In this document: piece by piece, positions 1 to 10,836 of the stretch
How positions within the stretch are numbered: the stretch's first letter is position 1
Layout: each line of letters opens with the position of its first letter
DNA from: Methylocaldum sp. 14B
Lineage (GTDB): Bacteria > Pseudomonadota > Gammaproteobacteria > Methylococcales > Methylococcaceae
NCBI RefSeq assembly: GCF_002005105.1
Contig: NZ_MSCV01000011.1
Span: 96,240 to 160,239 of the forward strand
Length of the DNA: 64,000 bases
Direction of reading: 5' to 3'
Program-made: the position numbers and the translations under genes
Notes under the pieces: model-generated
Told to the model about the DNA's origin: nothing
The model's input: only the letters and a program-made list of their open reading frames with translations
The model's database searches: none

Positions 1-406
1 TCTCGCGCTCGATCTTCGGGATATCGATCGTCACATCCTTGCCGGGTTCAATCTCGGGAAGGTTGCCCGGTCGGAAGTCACCCTGAAGCCCGATCAATTC
101 ATCCTTGTCGAAAACCAGGGTAATCCGCTTCTGCATCCGTTGCTTGCCACCGGGCTCGTTGGAATAGATATAGTCCCAGCGATCGTCGTGGAAAGGATCG
201 ACGACCAGTGGCGTACCCATGATGAATGCCACTTGCCGCTTGGCCATACCGGGCCGAAGTTGATCCACCATTTGCTGAGAAACGATATTGCCCTGATGGA
301 TGTCGAGCCGGTACACCCCAGGTAGGGACTCTTTAAGCTTTTCGGTGGAACAGCCGGCTAAAAACAGAGTCAGGCAGTAGGTTATTACGATGAAACGCTT
401 CGGCAT
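1..406 (-). CDS. bamE: Outer membrane assembly lipoprotein BamE (3' end outside window)
   Basis: BamE is a small periplasmic lipoprotein of the BAM complex that helps insert beta-barrel proteins into the outer membrane. The reading frame starts at an ATG on the minus strand at 404-406. It opens with a basic N-terminus, a hydrophobic signal segment and the lipobox LAGC, whose cysteine is residue 19. It continues with the family pattern of two conserved stretches, [16 protein letters not shown] and [11 protein letters not shown]. The frame is still open at base 1, so the C-terminus is missing from the window. It is divergent from fur with a 78-bp gap, the arrangement common in gammaproteobacteria. 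Family assignment is secure from the motifs; the length cannot be judged. Confidence 0.93.
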   Translation of the reverse strand, partial: MPKRFIVITYCLTLFLAGCSTEKLKESLPGVYRLDIHQGNIVSQQMVDQLRPGMAKRQVAFIMGTPLVVDPFHDDRWDYIYSNEPGGKQRMQKRITLVFDKDELIGLQGDFRPGNLPEIEPGKDVTIDIPKIERE

Positions 407-484
407 GTTATGATTGCGGAGAATCGGACCCAACGTCCAATCATACTCGATCGACAGAGTTAAAACACTGCGTAGGTTGCCGCT

Positions 485-916
485 TTGGAAAGTCAAGACA
501 TACGAAACGCCGGGCTTAAAGTGACTCTCCCGCGCGTCAAGATTCTAGAGATGCTGGAGAACCGTAGCGGATCGGATCGACACCTGACAGCGGAAGAAGT
601 CTACAAGTCGCTGCTCAGCGAGGGTGAAGAAATTGGCTTGGCCACAGTTTACCGAGTCCTGACCCAATTCGAGGCGGCGGGCTTGGTCAAACGCCATCAT
701 TTCGAAGGCGGAAACTCGATCTTCGAGCTAAACCGCGGCGAGCATCACGATCACATCGTATGCGTCAAGTGCGGCCGAGTCGAAGAATTCAGCGACGAGT
801 TCATCGAGCGCCGCCAAAACGAAATAGCAAACGAGAAGCATTTTAAGCTGACGGATCATTCGCTCTGTCTCTACGGCATCTGCATGGATTGCCAAAAGGG
901 CCAATCGCCTCTCTGA
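485..916 (+). CDS. fur: Ferric uptake regulator Fur
   Basis: Fur is the iron-responsive dimeric repressor that binds AT-rich Fur boxes when loaded with Fe(II). The 143-residue product has the usual length, an N-terminal winged helix (about residues 8-80, including ATVYRVL) and the metal-binding C-terminal half with HHDH at 87-90, CVKC at 93-96 and a second CMDC pair at 133-136. The start is a TTG; no in-frame ATG or GTG lies near the conserved N-terminus, so the weak codon is likely real. It is divergent from bamE. A near-consensus Fur box precedes the multicopper oxidase gene about 8 kb downstream, a probable target. Confidence 0.95.
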   Translation: MESQDIRNAGLKVTLPRVKILEMLENRSGSDRHLTAEEVYKSLLSEGEEIGLATVYRVLTQFEAAGLVKRHHFEGGNSIFELNRGEHHDHIVCVKCGRVEEFSDEFIERRQNEIANEKHFKLTDHSLCLYGICMDCQKGQSPL

Positions 917-980
917 TTCCCGACAACCTTCTTTTTCCCCATGAAGCTCACTTTTTGCGGAGCCCGGTCGATATCGGCGC

Positions 981-2228
981 ATGTTTAAGCCACTGATCTT
1001 TTTCATCGGTCTGCGCTATACGCGGGCTAAGCGGCGCACGCGCTTCATTTCGTTCATTACCTTCACTTCGGTTCTGGGCATCGCCTTGGGCGTCACCGCC
1101 TTGATTACAGTACTGTCAGTGATGAACGGATTCGAAGCGGAACTTCGCGAACGCATACTGGGCATGACTTCGCATGCCTCCATCTCCGGCTTGGATGGCC
1201 AACTGCGGAACTGGCGCTCGCTTGAACCCCCGCTCGAACAAGACTCCCGTATTCTAGGCTGGGCACCTTATATCGAAGGTCAAGCCATGCTCAACTCGGA
1301 CCGCCGAGTTAGCGGCGTGATGCTGCGCGGCATCATGACCGACTACGAACCGCGCGTGTCCGAGGTCGCCAACCGCATCGTGGAAGGCCACCTCGAAGCG
1401 CTCAAACCCGGCGAATTCGGCATTATTCTCGGTTCTGAGCTGGCTGATTATCTGGGTGTCCTCACCGGCGACAAGGTGACCGTCATCACCCCGCAACTTA
1501 CGGCAACACCCGCCGGCATTCTGCCGCGCCTCAAGCGCTTTACGGTGGTCGGAGTTTTCCAGGTCGGGATGTATGAGTACGACCGGAATCTGGCGCTGAT
1601 TCAGCTGGAAGACGCCGCCAAGCTGTTTCGCCTCGATGACGCCATATCGGGGCTTAGACTCAAGCTGGACGACGTATTTTACGCGCAGCGAGTGGCGCGG
1701 GACCTTGGCCCCAAACTCGATGGGCGTTATCAGATTGCCGACTGGACGCAGTCGCACAGCAACTTCTTCAAAGCCATACAAACCGAAAAGCGGGTAATGT
1801 TCATCATTCTCCTGCTCATCGTCGCGGTCGCCGCTTTCAACATCGTCTCCACACTAGTTATGGTGGTCACCGACAAGCGTTCGGATATCGCGATCCTCCG
1901 AACCCAGGGCATGACTCCACTCGAAGTCATGGGAATATTTATCGTGCTCGGTACGGTCATCGGTACGTTCGGCACCTTGCTGGGCGGTGTCGGCGGAGTC
2001 TTATTGGCGTGGAATGTGGAAACCATCGTACCGGCGATCGAGCGGTTGTTCGGCGTTCATTTCCTGTCGGCCGACGTTTACTACATCAGCGAGCTGCCGT
2101 CGAAACTGATCTGGTCCGACGTGTACCGGATTACCGGCATGGCCTTCCTGCTTTCCATCCTGGCGACGATCTATCCGGCCTGGCAGGCATCTCGCATCAA
2201 GCCCGCCGAGGAACTCCGTTATGAATAA
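981..2228 (+). CDS. lolC: Lipoprotein-releasing ABC transporter permease (LolC/LolE family)
   Basis: Inner-membrane permease of the Lol system, which extracts mature lipoproteins from the inner membrane and hands them to the LolA chaperone. The 415-residue protein has the MacB/FtsX-type layout: one transmembrane helix near residues 25-48, a large periplasmic domain, then three C-terminal helices (about 270-300, 320-350, 375-400). The C-terminus [18 protein letters not shown] is typical of the family. It overlaps lolD by 8 bp, so the two are co-translated. No second permease gene follows, so this may be a single LolF-like permease acting as a homodimer; LolC or LolE cannot be told apart here. 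Confidence 0.93.
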   Translation: MFKPLIFFIGLRYTRAKRRTRFISFITFTSVLGIALGVTALITVLSVMNGFEAELRERILGMTSHASISGLDGQLRNWRSLEPPLEQDSRILGWAPYIEGQAMLNSDRRVSGVMLRGIMTDYEPRVSEVANRIVEGHLEALKPGEFGIILGSELADYLGVLTGDKVTVITPQLTATPAGILPRLKRFTVVGVFQVGMYEYDRNLALIQLEDAAKLFRLDDAISGLRLKLDDVFYAQRVARDLGPKLDGRYQIADWTQSHSNFFKAIQTEKRVMFIILLLIVAVAAFNIVSTLVMVVTDKRSDIAILRTQGMTPLEVMGIFIVLGTVIGTFGTLLGGVGGVLLAWNVETIVPAIERLFGVHFLSADVYYISELPSKLIWSDVYRITGMAFLLSILATIYPAWQASRIKPAEELRYE

Positions 2229-2943
2229 GCCGGTGCTGCAGTGCCGCGATCTGCACAAGCGTTATGCCCAAGGCAATCTGAGCGTCGATGTGTTGCAGGG
2301 CATAACGCTTTCCGTCGAACCGGGACAGCAGGTCGCCATTATGGGAGCGTCCGGCTCGGGCAAAAGCACGCTTTTGCACTTACTCGGGGGTCTAGACGCG
2401 CCAACCCGAGGGCAAGTCCAACTGGACGGCGTGGACCTGGGAACACTGAACGAACGCAAGCTCGCCCAACTGCGTAACCGGGTGCTTGGATTCGTCTATC
2501 AATTCCACCACCTGCTGGGTGAATTCACGGTACTGGAAAACGTCGCCATGCCGCTTTTGATCGCGAAGCTGCCGATACATGAAGCAAGAAAGCGCGCGGC
2601 TTCGATGTTGGAGCGGGTCGGACTCGGCAAACGCCTGGAGCATAAACCCGGAGAATTATCGGGCGGCGAACGCCAGCGCGCAGCCGTCGCCCGCGCGCTG
2701 GTCACGAAACCAAAGTGCGTTTTGGCTGACGAACCGACCGGAAATCTGGATCGAAAAACCGCGGAACAGGTGTATCAACTCATGCTGGAGCTGAACCAAG
2801 AAAACGGGGTGAGTTTCCTAGTCGTCACTCACGATCCGTCTTTGGCTCAGCGGATGGACACGATATTGCATTTGGAAGACGGACGGATCGTCAAGCCGGA
2901 AAACCTATCCGAACCCGTCCGCCTAAAGCAGCATTACGATTAG
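2221..2943 (+). CDS. lolD: Lipoprotein-releasing ABC transporter ATPase LolD
   Basis: ATPase that powers lipoprotein release by the Lol complex on the cytoplasmic face of the inner membrane. The 240 residues show Walker A GASGSGKS (42-49), a Q-loop at [16 protein letters not shown], the ABC signature LSGGERQR (146-153), Walker B CVLADEP (166-172) and the H-loop histidine in [20 protein letters not shown] is characteristic of LolD rather than of other MacB-like ATPases. It starts inside the end of the permease gene. Its stop overlaps the stop of the convergent DUF2062 gene by 4 bp, so there is no room for a separate terminator. Confidence 0.95.
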   Translation: MNKPVLQCRDLHKRYAQGNLSVDVLQGITLSVEPGQQVAIMGASGSGKSTLLHLLGGLDAPTRGQVQLDGVDLGTLNERKLAQLRNRVLGFVYQFHHLLGEFTVLENVAMPLLIAKLPIHEARKRAASMLERVGLGKRLEHKPGELSGGERQRAAVARALVTKPKCVLADEPTGNLDRKTAEQVYQLMLELNQENGVSFLVVTHDPSLAQRMDTILHLEDGRIVKPENLSEPVRLKQHYD

Positions 2944-3581
2944 CCTGCTTTCTTCGCGACAGGCTTCGCTGCTCCGATCAATCGATCGTTCTGATGCTTG
3001 TGCCGGTGTTCCAGGAACTTCTTGTACGACGCGTAGCTTTCCCGGACCATAATGGCCGTACTCAATTCCGCATTGCGGAACTTTCTCAATTCCACCTGAT
3101 GTCGCACGGATCGCCGCCACATGAAAAGTATGCCGAAATAGCCTAGGACGGCCCCGAGGTGCATCAGAATGGCGCAACCAATCAGCAAGGGTGCCCCTAA
3201 CTCCAATGCTTTTTCTATGGTGAACAGTTCCGAGAACTGATCGAAGTCGAAAGCTGCTTGTCCCATAACAAGCGCGCCTACCTTGTAGGCGAAGTAATAC
3301 ATCGGCACCCAGGTCAGCGGATTGGTAATCCAGACCAAGGCCACGGCGATAGGTAAATTGGCATTGAAATAGATCGCCAAAACCGCGGCGATGATTTGTT
3401 GCCAGGGCAATGGCGGGGTATACATGGCCCATAGCCCTATGGCAAAAGCCCGTGATACCGACCGACGGTTCAGATGCCATAAATTCGGCGAGTGAAGCTT
3501 ATCCCCCAAAAACTCCAGCGATTTAATTTCCTTTACTTTTTTCGGGTCCGGCAAGTAGCGCTTAAAAAACTTTTTAGGCAT
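2940..3581 (-). CDS. DUF2062 domain membrane protein
   Basis: 213-residue integral membrane protein of the DUF2062 family. It begins with the lysine-rich segment [20 protein letters not shown], followed by the family block around [19 protein letters not shown] and about three hydrophobic segments (roughly residues 60-80, 85-110 and 130-165). The N and C termini are basic, suggesting a cytoplasmic location. The family often sits next to comEC and lolCDE in gammaproteobacteria, as here, but its biochemical role is unknown. It is transcribed toward lolD and away from comEC. Confidence 0.85.
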   Translation of the reverse strand: MPKKFFKRYLPDPKKVKEIKSLEFLGDKLHSPNLWHLNRRSVSRAFAIGLWAMYTPPLPWQQIIAAVLAIYFNANLPIAVALVWITNPLTWVPMYYFAYKVGALVMGQAAFDFDQFSELFTIEKALELGAPLLIGCAILMHLGAVLGYFGILFMWRRSVRHQVELRKFRNAELSTAIMVRESYASYKKFLEHRHKHQNDRLIGAAKPVAKKAG

Positions 3582-3656
3582 AGCCCTTAACTGGGATGAT
3601 TGTGAACTATTTTTTTAGGTAAAAGGCGCGCTATTGTACGGATTTGAAATTCAAAG

Positions 3657-6053
3657 TTGAATGAAATTCTCCATCCACAAACCCGCAGCCCGCTGGTTCT
3701 TCCGCTAGCCATCGGCTTTGTCGGCGGGGTCAGCGCTGTCCAGCAACTTCCGTCTTTGCCCGGTGCCTGGGCTTTCGTCCTCTTGAGCTCCGCTTTCGGT
3801 CTAGCCGTTTATTATAAGCTGCGTTTTCCGGCAGCATTTGCGTTCGGCATCCTCTGGGCGCTTGCCTTTGCCGCAATTCGACTCGACCAAGGTCTTCCGA
3901 CTGCAACTGAGAGACAAACGGCCGTCGTCGAAGGCGTCGTTCGTACCATTCCCCAGCCCGTGGACCACGGTTTCCGTTTCGACTTCGATATTGAACAAAC
4001 TCTACAGCCCGACGACCTAAGTTTGCCGTCACGCGTTCGCCTGAGCTGGTATGACCGCGGAGTTTCGCCAAAAGCGGGCGAACGCTGGCAGCTCAGAGTA
4101 AAGCTCAAGCCGCCGCATGGAATGCTGAACCCGGGAAGTCTCGACTACGAACAATGGCTGTTTGCCCAGGGAATCCGCGCGGTCGGTTACGTCGCGAAGT
4201 CTCCGGACAATCGGCGGCTCGATGCGGGAGACAACCGGTATTCATTCGAAATTTGGAGGCAGGCCCTTTACGATAGCCTTTCGGCAACACTGAACGACGA
4301 ACCCGCAGCCGGAATCATCAAGGCTCTGGTCATGGGAGTCGACGATGACATTACGCCCATTCAATGGGACGTGCTTCGGCGCACGGGCACGACTCACCTG
4401 GTTGCGATTTCCGGCTCGCATATCGGTTTAGTCGCAGGATTTGTCTTTTTCGTCATACGCCGAATGTGGTCGAGGTTGGGCATCATGCGCTGGTCGCCGC
4501 CGACTGTTGCGGCCGTTTGTGCTTTTGCGGCCGCCCTCTTCTACTCGGCGCTGGCGAACTTCGCGATTCCCACTCAACGCGCCATGATTATGATCGGCAT
4601 CGTCATGGGCGCCGTCATCGGCCAGCGGCATCTCAATAGTTTTCATGTCCTCGCGACGGCCTTGCTGGCCGTGGTGCTTTACGATCCGTTGGCGGTTCTT
4701 TCGGCGGGATTCTGGCTTTCCTTCACAGCTGTCGCTCTAATCCTTTTCGCTGTTTCATACAGAAGAGGCGAAATCGGCGGTTGGCGGGCCATGATGCGGG
4801 TGAACTGGGCCACCTCGCTAGGCCTTGCACCCCTGCTGTTGTTATTCTTTCAGCAGGTTTCGATCATTTCTCCAATTGCCAACTTGTTTGCCGTCCCCGT
4901 GATCGGCTTGCTGCTGATTCCGGTTTGCCTGACCGGCGCACTGCTGTTACCGATACTGCCGGTGGCGGGCGAAGCGCTGCTGATCCTGGCATCACGCCTG
5001 CTTGAATGGACGTGGCCTTTTCTCCAATGGATTGCCGAACAGCCGGTGGCTCAGTGGACCCATGCCGGACCGCCGTTCTGGACCATTCCGCTGGCATTGA
5101 GCGGCTTCGTGCTGCTGCTATCCCCCAAGGGCATTCCGGCGCGCTGGCTCGGTCTCGTTCTGGCCGTTCCGGCCGTGACCGCGCAGCCCGATAGGCCGCC
5201 TCAAGCGGGCTTCCTGCTTACCCTGCTCGATGTGGGCCAGGGACTCGGCGTTGCCGTCGAGACTAGCGAACACCTCATGATCTTCGACACCGGAGCCCGG
5301 TTCGGGAGCCGGTTCGATATCGGCTCCGCCGTCATCGAGCCTTATCTCCGCCATCGCGGGATCGAGCGCATCGACGCCTTGATCGTAAGTCACGGCGACA
5401 ACGACCACATCGGCGGCGCGCCGTCGCTGCTCAGACGATTTGTGGTCGGGCGGACTTATACCAGCGTGCCGGAAAAGTTATCGGAATTTTCGACTGAAAC
5501 CTGCAAAGCCGAACAGTCTTGGGAATGGGACGGCGTCAAATTCGAGATGCTCGCGCCCATCGAAAAAAGCGAGCGCGAGAACGACAATTCCTGCGTATTG
5601 AAAATCAGCGGGCCCGGCGGCAGCGCACTATTGACCGGCGACATCGAAAAAACCGGTGAACGCCTATTGGTTGACCGTTACGGGCATCTTTTAGCCAGCG
5701 ACATTCTGGTCGTCCCCCATCATGGCAGTAAAACCTCTTCAAGCTCCGCCTTTTTGGCTGCCGTGAAGCCTCGTTACGCTCTCATTCCCGCAGGCTATCT
5801 GAACCGATACGGGTTTCCTCATCGGGCGGTGCTGCAACGCTACGGAAACATGAACATACCGGTACTGAATACCGCCGAGACAGGCGCACTTACCGTGCTC
5901 GTAGGCAACCGGAAGGATGATCTAAAACTGGAAAGCTACCGCAGGGAAAACGGCCGATACTGGAATGCCCATTCCGCGGCGATGGCGGAATGGGCGGAAA
6001 CGGAAAATCAAGTCAGACGATCAGAACTCGAGGACCTGAGTTTCCTTCAATAA
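3657..6053 (+). CDS. comEC: DNA internalisation competence protein ComEC/Rec2
   Basis: Polytopic inner-membrane channel that moves single-stranded DNA into the cytoplasm during natural transformation. The 798 residues contain the N-terminal helices and DUF4131-type domain, the competence core with the hallmark [12 protein letters not shown] (247-258) and several membrane helices to about residue 500. A C-terminal metallo-beta-lactamase domain follows, with [17 protein letters not shown] (about 578-587) and [12 protein letters not shown]. Length is normal and no lesion is seen, so uptake could be functional. The start is a TTG at 3657; an ATG at 3661 is out of frame. The 3' end overlaps the convergent cysN by 33 bp. 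Confidence 0.94.
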   Translation: MNEILHPQTRSPLVLPLAIGFVGGVSAVQQLPSLPGAWAFVLLSSAFGLAVYYKLRFPAAFAFGILWALAFAAIRLDQGLPTATERQTAVVEGVVRTIPQPVDHGFRFDFDIEQTLQPDDLSLPSRVRLSWYDRGVSPKAGERWQLRVKLKPPHGMLNPGSLDYEQWLFAQGIRAVGYVAKSPDNRRLDAGDNRYSFEIWRQALYDSLSATLNDEPAAGIIKALVMGVDDDITPIQWDVLRRTGTTHLVAISGSHIGLVAGFVFFVIRRMWSRLGIMRWSPPTVAAVCAFAAALFYSALANFAIPTQRAMIMIGIVMGAVIGQRHLNSFHVLATALLAVVLYDPLAVLSAGFWLSFTAVALILFAVSYRRGEIGGWRAMMRVNWATSLGLAPLLLLFFQQVSIISPIANLFAVPVIGLLLIPVCLTGALLLPILPVAGEALLILASRLLEWTWPFLQWIAEQPVAQWTHAGPPFWTIPLALSGFVLLLSPKGIPARWLGLVLAVPAVTAQPDRPPQAGFLLTLLDVGQGLGVAVETSEHLMIFDTGARFGSRFDIGSAVIEPYLRHRGIERIDALIVSHGDNDHIGGAPSLLRRFVVGRTYTSVPEKLSEFSTETCKAEQSWEWDGVKFEMLAPIEKSERENDNSCVLKISGPGGSALLTGDIEKTGERLLVDRYGHLLASDILVVPHHGSKTSSSSAFLAAVKPRYALIPAGYLNRYGFPHRAVLQRYGNMNIPVLNTAETGALTVLVGNRKDDLKLESYRRENGRYWNAHSAAMAEWAETENQVRRSELEDLSFLQ

Positions 6054-7673
6054 CGCAAGCACTTCGTCCGCTTCCATTTCATCGGCCGAAACATGGAGCG
6101 CGCTCAAACCGTCGCCACTCGGGCTTGCTTCGCAAGGACAGATGCAGATCAGTCCGGCATGGTTGATCTGCTCTGCAATGGCTTGAACCTGTACGCCCAG
6201 CGCCTCGTTATCCAAAACGGTGCTGGCATGCCCGACATCGAAGAGCTTCCGTTCGAGTTCATACGCCACATCGTGCCGGCGTTCGCCGGTAATCCATAGC
6301 GTCACCGCCTTTTGTCCGAAACGCGCGCTCCGCTCTTCAACCGTCACCCGCCGTAAACCGGATTCGCCGTCCGCCTGACTTAGGATCATGCCGGCGCCGA
6401 CGGTAACGTTGGTCAGGCGATCGATGACGATGAACGATCCGGTGCCCTTGCAAACCTTGTAAGGATCGAACGCGATCGGCCCGCTCAGGGAGACCTCGCA
6501 CAAGCCGATTTCGTTCAGCTTGAGCTGGTCCGCCGGAAGCTGCTCCAAGGTATTGATATCGACGCGGTGATGGATCTGAGAAACCGAGCCGTTGACCACC
6601 TTGGTCATCTGCTTCAGATAATACTGGCGGCCCGGAACCAAAGGCGCCTCGGTCATCCACACGATATGGGCCTTGAAACGGGTGCCGAGCATCGGCAAGT
6701 CATCGGAACGGACCAGCATGTCGCCGCGGCTCACGTCGATTTCATCCGTAAGCGTGATCGTAACGGCTTGAGGCGGAAATGCTTCTTCCAGTTCTCCGTC
6801 GTAAGTCACGATGGACTTGATGCGGCTGGTCTTCTTGGACGGCAGCACCGTAATCGGATCGCCTTTGCGAAAAACCCCCGCGGCCACGGTGCCACTGTAA
6901 CCGCGGAAATCCAAATTCGGTCGATTGACGTACTGCACCGGAAAGCGCGGATTCGTAAAATTCTGGTCCTTGGCGATCTCGATGGTGTCCAAAAGCTCCA
7001 TCAGCGCCTGCCCCTGATACCAGGGCATTTCCTCGCTACGGCTGACGACGTTGTCCCCCTTCAAAGCCGACAGCGGGATAAAGCGGACATCGTGAATATC
7101 CAGTTTTTCGATGAACGCCAGATAGTCGCTGCGTATACGCTCGAATACATCGGAGCTGTAGCCGACTAGATCCATCTTATTGATGGCTACGACCACGTGC
7201 CTGATGCCCAGCAGGGACACGATAAAGCTGTGACGCTTGGTCTGCGTCATCACGCCGTGGCGCGCATCGACCAGAATGATGGCCAAATCGCAGGTGGACG
7301 CTCCGGTCGCCATGTTGCGGGTGTACTGCTCGTGCCCCGGCGTGTCGGCGATGATGTATTTCCGCTTCGCCGTGGAGAAATACCGGTAGGCCACATCGAT
7401 GGTGATGCCCTGCTCCCGCTCGGCCTGGAGCCCGTCGACCAGCAGCGCCAAGTCGATATCGCCGCCGGTGGTACCCGATTTGACGCTGTCCTTCTTGATC
7501 GCCGCCAGCTGGTCCTCGTAAATCATTTTCGAATCGTGCAGCAGGCGCCCGATCAGGGTGCTCTTGCCGTCGTCGACATTGCCGCAGGTCAAGAAGCGCA
7601 ATAATTCCTTGCGCTCGTGCTGAGCGAGATAGGCGTGGATATCGGAACTGATGAGCTCGGACTGATGAGACAT
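6021..7673 (-). CDS. cysN: Sulfate adenylyltransferase subunit 1 (CysN)
   Basis: GTPase subunit of ATP sulfurylase, which makes adenosine 5'-phosphosulfate from ATP and sulfate with CysD. GTP-binding motifs are GNVDDGKST (31-39), DTPGHEQY (110-117) and NKMD (165-168), followed by EF-Tu-like beta-barrel domains. At 550 residues it is longer than the roughly 475-residue E. coli CysN. It lacks a full APS kinase domain: no second Walker A loop appears after the barrels, and the tail (about residues 470-550) looks like a shortened or degenerate kinase-like segment with [20 protein letters not shown] separate cysC would then be needed. It follows cysD by 77 bp on the same strand. Confidence 0.93.
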   Translation of the reverse strand: MSHQSELISSDIHAYLAQHERKELLRFLTCGNVDDGKSTLIGRLLHDSKMIYEDQLAAIKKDSVKSGTTGGDIDLALLVDGLQAEREQGITIDVAYRYFSTAKRKYIIADTPGHEQYTRNMATGASTCDLAIILVDARHGVMTQTKRHSFIVSLLGIRHVVVAINKMDLVGYSSDVFERIRSDYLAFIEKLDIHDVRFIPLSALKGDNVVSRSEEMPWYQGQALMELLDTIEIAKDQNFTNPRFPVQYVNRPNLDFRGYSGTVAAGVFRKGDPITVLPSKKTSRIKSIVTYDGELEEAFPPQAVTITLTDEIDVSRGDMLVRSDDLPMLGTRFKAHIVWMTEAPLVPGRQYYLKQMTKVVNGSVSQIHHRVDINTLEQLPADQLKLNEIGLCEVSLSGPIAFDPYKVCKGTGSFIVIDRLTNVTVGAGMILSQADGESGLRRVTVEERSARFGQKAVTLWITGERRHDVAYELERKLFDVGHASTVLDNEALGVQVQAIAEQINHAGLICICPCEASPSGDGLSALHVSADEMEADEVLALLKETQVLEF

Positions 7674-7750
7674 AGACTAATTCACTGGATGAATGGGTCA
7701 GACGCAGACGCCAACGTTGAATGCACGCTCGGCACCTTCCATAGCGAAAA

Positions 7751-8659
7751 TCAGAAATAACCCTCTTTTTTCTTCTCTTCCATCGACCCCGCTTGATCGT
7801 GATCGATGACACGCCCTTGGCGCTCCGACGTCTTGGTCAGCAGCATCTCCTGGATGATGTCGGGCAAGGTGGCGGCGGTCGATTCGACGGCGCCGGTCAA
7901 GGGATAGCAACCCAGGGTACGGAAGCGGACCATCTTCATGATCGGCTTTTCGCCGGGTGCCAGCGGCATGCGATCGTCGTCCACCATGATCCATATCCCG
8001 TCGCGCTCGACCACCGGCCGCTCTTTGGCGAAATACAACGGGACGATCGGAATGTTCTCCAGATAGATGTACTGCCAGACATCCAGCTCGGTCCAGTTCG
8101 AAAGCGGAAACACCCGGATGCTCTCGCCCTTGTTGATCTTGCCGTTGTAGAGATTCCAAAGCTCCGGGCGCTGATTTTTCGGGTCCCAACGATGGTTTCG
8201 GTCGCGGAAGGAATAAACGCGTTCTTTCGCCCTCGACTTCTCCTCGTCCCGGCGCGCTCCGCCGAATGCCGCATCGAACTGGTATTTGTTCAAGGCTTGC
8301 TTGAGAGCCTCGGTTTTCATGACATCCGTGTGCTTCTTGCTGCCGTGGGTGAACGGACCGATGCCCTGCTCCACACCCTCCAGGTTGACGTGAACGATGA
8401 GATCCAGCCCCAGATCGTGGGCGCGGCGATCGCGAAACTCGATCATCTCCCGGAATTTCCAGGTCGTATCGACATGCATGAGCGGAAAAGGCGGTTTGCC
8501 GGGAAAAAACGCCTTCATCGCGAGATGCAGCATGACTGCGGAATCCTTGCCAATCGAATAGAGCATTACGGGACGCTCAAACTCGGCAGCCACCTCGCGG
8601 ATGATGTGGATACTTTCGGCTTCCAGCTGCTTGAGATGGGTAAGTGTATGTTCGTTCAT
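7751..8659 (-). CDS. cysD: Sulfate adenylyltransferase subunit 2 (CysD)
   Basis: Catalytic subunit of ATP sulfurylase and a member of the PP-loop (PAPS reductase-like) family. The 302-residue protein has the P-loop SIGKDS at 35-40, the conserved [14 protein letters not shown] block and the C-terminal substrate region ending in [32 protein letters not shown] (family-typical). Length matches the E. coli enzyme. It is the first gene of a cysDN operon on the minus strand and is divergent from the multicopper oxidase gene. Confidence 0.95.
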   Translation of the reverse strand: MNEHTLTHLKQLEAESIHIIREVAAEFERPVMLYSIGKDSAVMLHLAMKAFFPGKPPFPLMHVDTTWKFREMIEFRDRRAHDLGLDLIVHVNLEGVEQGIGPFTHGSKKHTDVMKTEALKQALNKYQFDAAFGGARRDEEKSRAKERVYSFRDRNHRWDPKNQRPELWNLYNGKINKGESIRVFPLSNWTELDVWQYIYLENIPIVPLYFAKERPVVERDGIWIMVDDDRMPLAPGEKPIMKMVRFRTLGCYPLTGAVESTAATLPDIIQEMLLTKTSERQGRVIDHDQAGSMEEKKKEGYF

Positions 8660-8771
8660 GGAAAAGAGTGTTGATCCCGAAACCCGGAAAGAGATTCATC
8701 CCATTGTTTATGGCGCTCAATACTACCATAAAAGCCTTTGGCCACTTCCGGGGAACAAATACTGGCATCCT

Positions 8772-8793
8772 ATAATGATATTGATTATCATTT
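8772..8793 (+). promoter_or_regulatory. Fur box upstream of multicopper oxidase
   Basis: Bases 8776-8790 read TGATATTGATTATCA, which matches the 7-1-7 Fur consensus TGATAATnATTATCA at all but one position. The arms AATGATA (8774-8780) and TATCATT (8786-8792) are also perfect inverted repeats. The site lies 44 bp before the proposed GTG start of the oxidase gene, in the cysD/oxidase divergent region. It also argues against the longer upstream reading frame (ATG at 8738), which would run through it. Confidence 0.8.
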
Positions 8794-8836
8794 TCTCACG
8801 CTTTTTCGATCGATTCCCCGTCCCAGGTTTATCGCC

Positions 8837-9946
8837 GTGATCCAGATCCGAATCCTCCTTTCACACTTGGCGGTTCTACTGTTGTTCTCCGAAGCCGTGA
8901 CGGCCAATTCGACGCGAACCTACTACATCGCCGCCGAAGAAATCTTGTGGGACTACGCCCCCTCCTATCCCGTCAATCCCATGCATGGCGCAGAATTCAA
9001 CGAGGACGAGAAAGTCTTCGTCGAAGGGAATAACGCCGATCGGATCGGCCGACAGTATTACAAAGCGCGTTATATCGAGTACGCCGACGCCAGCTTTACC
9101 CAAATCAAGGAACGTCCGCCCGAGTGGCGGCACTTAGGGATACTAGGGCCTGTAATTCGCGCCAACGTCGGCGACACCATCAAAGTGGTGCTGAGGAATA
9201 AACTGGCAAACATGCCGATTTCACTCCATCCGCACGGCGTGCTTTACCGGAAGGACAGCGAAGGCACTCATTACGCGGACGGCACATCCGGAGATGACCG
9301 CAAAGACGATACGGTCGAACCGGGCGAAACCCACACCTACCTCTGGCAAGTACCCGAACGTTCGGGTCCGGGCCCCGAGGACCCGAGTTCGATCGTGTGG
9401 CTTTACCATTCCCATGTCAACGAGGTGGTCGACACGAATACCGGCCTGGTAGGACCCATCATCATTTCCCGCCGAGGCGTTCTGCAGAACAACGGTAAAC
9501 TGAAAGGCATCGACCGCGAATTCGTCGTGCTGTTCACCGTGTTCGACGAAAACAAGAGTTTCTTTCTGGACAAGAACATCAGCACCTTCGCACCGGCTGC
9601 CACGGACGAGAAAGATGACGAAAGCTTCGTCGAAAGCAACTTGATGCACAGCATGAACGGCTACGTCTATCACAACCTTCCGGGAATGACGATGAAAGAA
9701 GGCGAAACCGTGCGCTGGTATCAACTGTCCCTCGGAACCGAAGTCGATCTCCATACCCCGCATTGGCACGGCAATACGCTCACCGAGACCGGGCGCCGCG
9801 TAGATGTCGTGAATCTGCTTCCGGGAACCCACGTCACCGTCGATATGAAACCCGACAATCCCGGCGTCTGGATGTATCACTGCCACGTCAATGACCACAT
9901 CGACGCGGGCATGATGGCCAGTTATACGGTCACGCGCCGAAAGTGA
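8837..9946 (+). CDS. Ceruloplasmin/hephaestin-like multicopper oxidase, exported
   Basis: Two-cupredoxin-domain multicopper oxidase, probably a periplasmic ferroxidase. Copper ligands are visible as HPHG (about residue 131), WLYHSHV (about 186), PHWHG (about 307) and WMYHCHVNDHIDAGM (about 345), giving the trinuclear cluster and the type 1 Cys-His-Met site. The sequence around TSGDDRKDDTVEPGETHTYLW resembles ceruloplasmin-family enzymes rather than CueO. The chosen GTG start at 8837 gives a clean signal peptide (IQIRILLSHLAVLLLF then EAVTA|NS). The ATG at 8738 would put 33 extra residues in front and run through the Fur box. The 369-residue product is short but complete for a two-domain form. 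Iron repression via Fur is likely. Confidence 0.86.
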   Translation: MIQIRILLSHLAVLLLFSEAVTANSTRTYYIAAEEILWDYAPSYPVNPMHGAEFNEDEKVFVEGNNADRIGRQYYKARYIEYADASFTQIKERPPEWRHLGILGPVIRANVGDTIKVVLRNKLANMPISLHPHGVLYRKDSEGTHYADGTSGDDRKDDTVEPGETHTYLWQVPERSGPGPEDPSSIVWLYHSHVNEVVDTNTGLVGPIIISRRGVLQNNGKLKGIDREFVVLFTVFDENKSFFLDKNISTFAPAATDEKDDESFVESNLMHSMNGYVYHNLPGMTMKEGETVRWYQLSLGTEVDLHTPHWHGNTLTETGRRVDVVNLLPGTHVTVDMKPDNPGVWMYHCHVNDHIDAGMMASYTVTRRK

Positions 9947-9959
9947 CAATCAGGTCGCG

Positions 9960-9977
9960 CCTGCGGAATTCCGCAGG
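9960..9977. repeat. 18-bp perfect palindrome after the oxidase gene
   Basis: CCTGCGGAA followed directly by its exact reverse complement, 13 bp past the oxidase stop. There is no T-run, so it is at best a weak transcript end or a protein-binding palindrome. Confidence 0.45.
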
Positions 9978-10075
9978 TCGAACCGACCGCACGATTGCAC
10001 TATTGCCTTGCGATGCCAAAAGAGAGATGCTTCGAACCGTATGAAACCTGCCGAATAACACTTTCGGAGTGCCAT

Positions 10076-10546
10076 ATGGACCAGCAGATGCATAACTTCG
10101 AGCAAGTTAAAGATGTGCTCGACTACGGTATTCAACTACACAGCCAACTGACAGAACTTTACGATTCGCTGAACCAACAAAACGATCAGGCTCGGGTAAA
10201 AATGCTTTTGGATTACCTCAGCCGCCACGAAAAAAATCGGGAACAGGCGATGCAGCGGTTCGAAGATGGATCGCGCAAGAGCATCCTCAATTTCTGGCTC
10301 CAATATTCTCCAGGCTCCAACGTCGAACAACTGCTAAAGAATTGCGCCGTTAGGCCCAATATGTCCGTCGATGACGTCATAAAGATCGCCATGGCCTTCG
10401 ACAACGCGCTGATCGAACTCTATAAAGGAGCGGCAATCATCGTCGACGATCCGCATGCCAAAGAAGTGTTCGCGAATCTCGCGGAGATGGAAGAACAAGA
10501 GAAACACCGCTTCGTCCGCGACGCGGAATGGATGGACGATCTCTGA
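10076..10546 (+). CDS. Ferritin-like four-helix protein, function unknown
   Basis: 156-residue, almost entirely helical and acidic protein. The C-terminal half has a ferritin-like pattern of Glu/His metal-ligand candidates: NALIELYKGAAI, then EVFANLAEMEEQEKHRFVRD, the ExxEExEKHR spacing seen in rubrerythrin and related diiron proteins. An N-terminal helix pair carries LHSQLTELYDSL and YLSRHEKNREQAM. The start at 10076 is preceded by CGGAGT at about 5-bp spacing; an upstream in-frame ATG at 9995 has no such site. With the Fur-box oxidase just before it, an iron-handling role is plausible but unproven. Confidence 0.7.
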   Translation: MDQQMHNFEQVKDVLDYGIQLHSQLTELYDSLNQQNDQARVKMLLDYLSRHEKNREQAMQRFEDGSRKSILNFWLQYSPGSNVEQLLKNCAVRPNMSVDDVIKIAMAFDNALIELYKGAAIIVDDPHAKEVFANLAEMEEQEKHRFVRDAEWMDDL

Positions 10547-10584
10547 AAGACTGAAAACCAGTTCTACTCACGGACTTGTCCGTG

Positions 10585-10616
10585 CTTAAGGCCGGAAACA
10601 CCCTTCCGGCCTTAAG
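10585..10616. terminator. 13-bp perfect stem-loop before ssrA
   Basis: CTTAAGGCCGGAA (10585-10597), a 6-nt loop, and the exact reverse complement (10604-10616). It sits 38 bp past the ferritin-like gene. No T-run follows, so it may be a factor-dependent or two-way terminator; it insulates ssrA from upstream transcription. The remaining sequence up to the ssrA promoter shows no gene. Confidence 0.55.
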
Positions 10617-10790
10617 GAAGACTGCATCTCACGAGAGATGAGCGCATAGCGCCATGCCGCTTTAGCGTGATTGAAATTTGTCCCCTGCCGGTAGTCGCTA
10701 GCCTGCATTACCCGATCCCTTCAGCGTATCGCAACGTTCCGCCAAGAAAAGCTGTTTCGCACGATTATCGCGCCACGACTCAAACGCTGG

Positions 10791-10818
10791 TTGCTCGAAA
10801 CTTTTTTGCCGTTATACT
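10791..10818 (+). promoter_or_regulatory. sigma70-type promoter of ssrA
   Basis: TTGCTC at 10791-10796, a 16-bp spacer and TATACT at 10813-10818, placing the start of transcription close to the tmRNA 5' end a short distance downstream. Confidence 0.65.
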
Positions 10819-10836
10819 GTCTATCTTCCTGACCTA

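Noticed and set aside
6021..7673. CysNC bifunctional fusion
   Set aside because: The extra C-terminal residues lack an APS kinase P-loop, so only CysN activity is supported.
8738..8836. Upstream ATG extension of the multicopper oxidase
   Set aside because: It would place the Fur box in coding sequence and bury the signal peptide 33 residues from the N-terminus.
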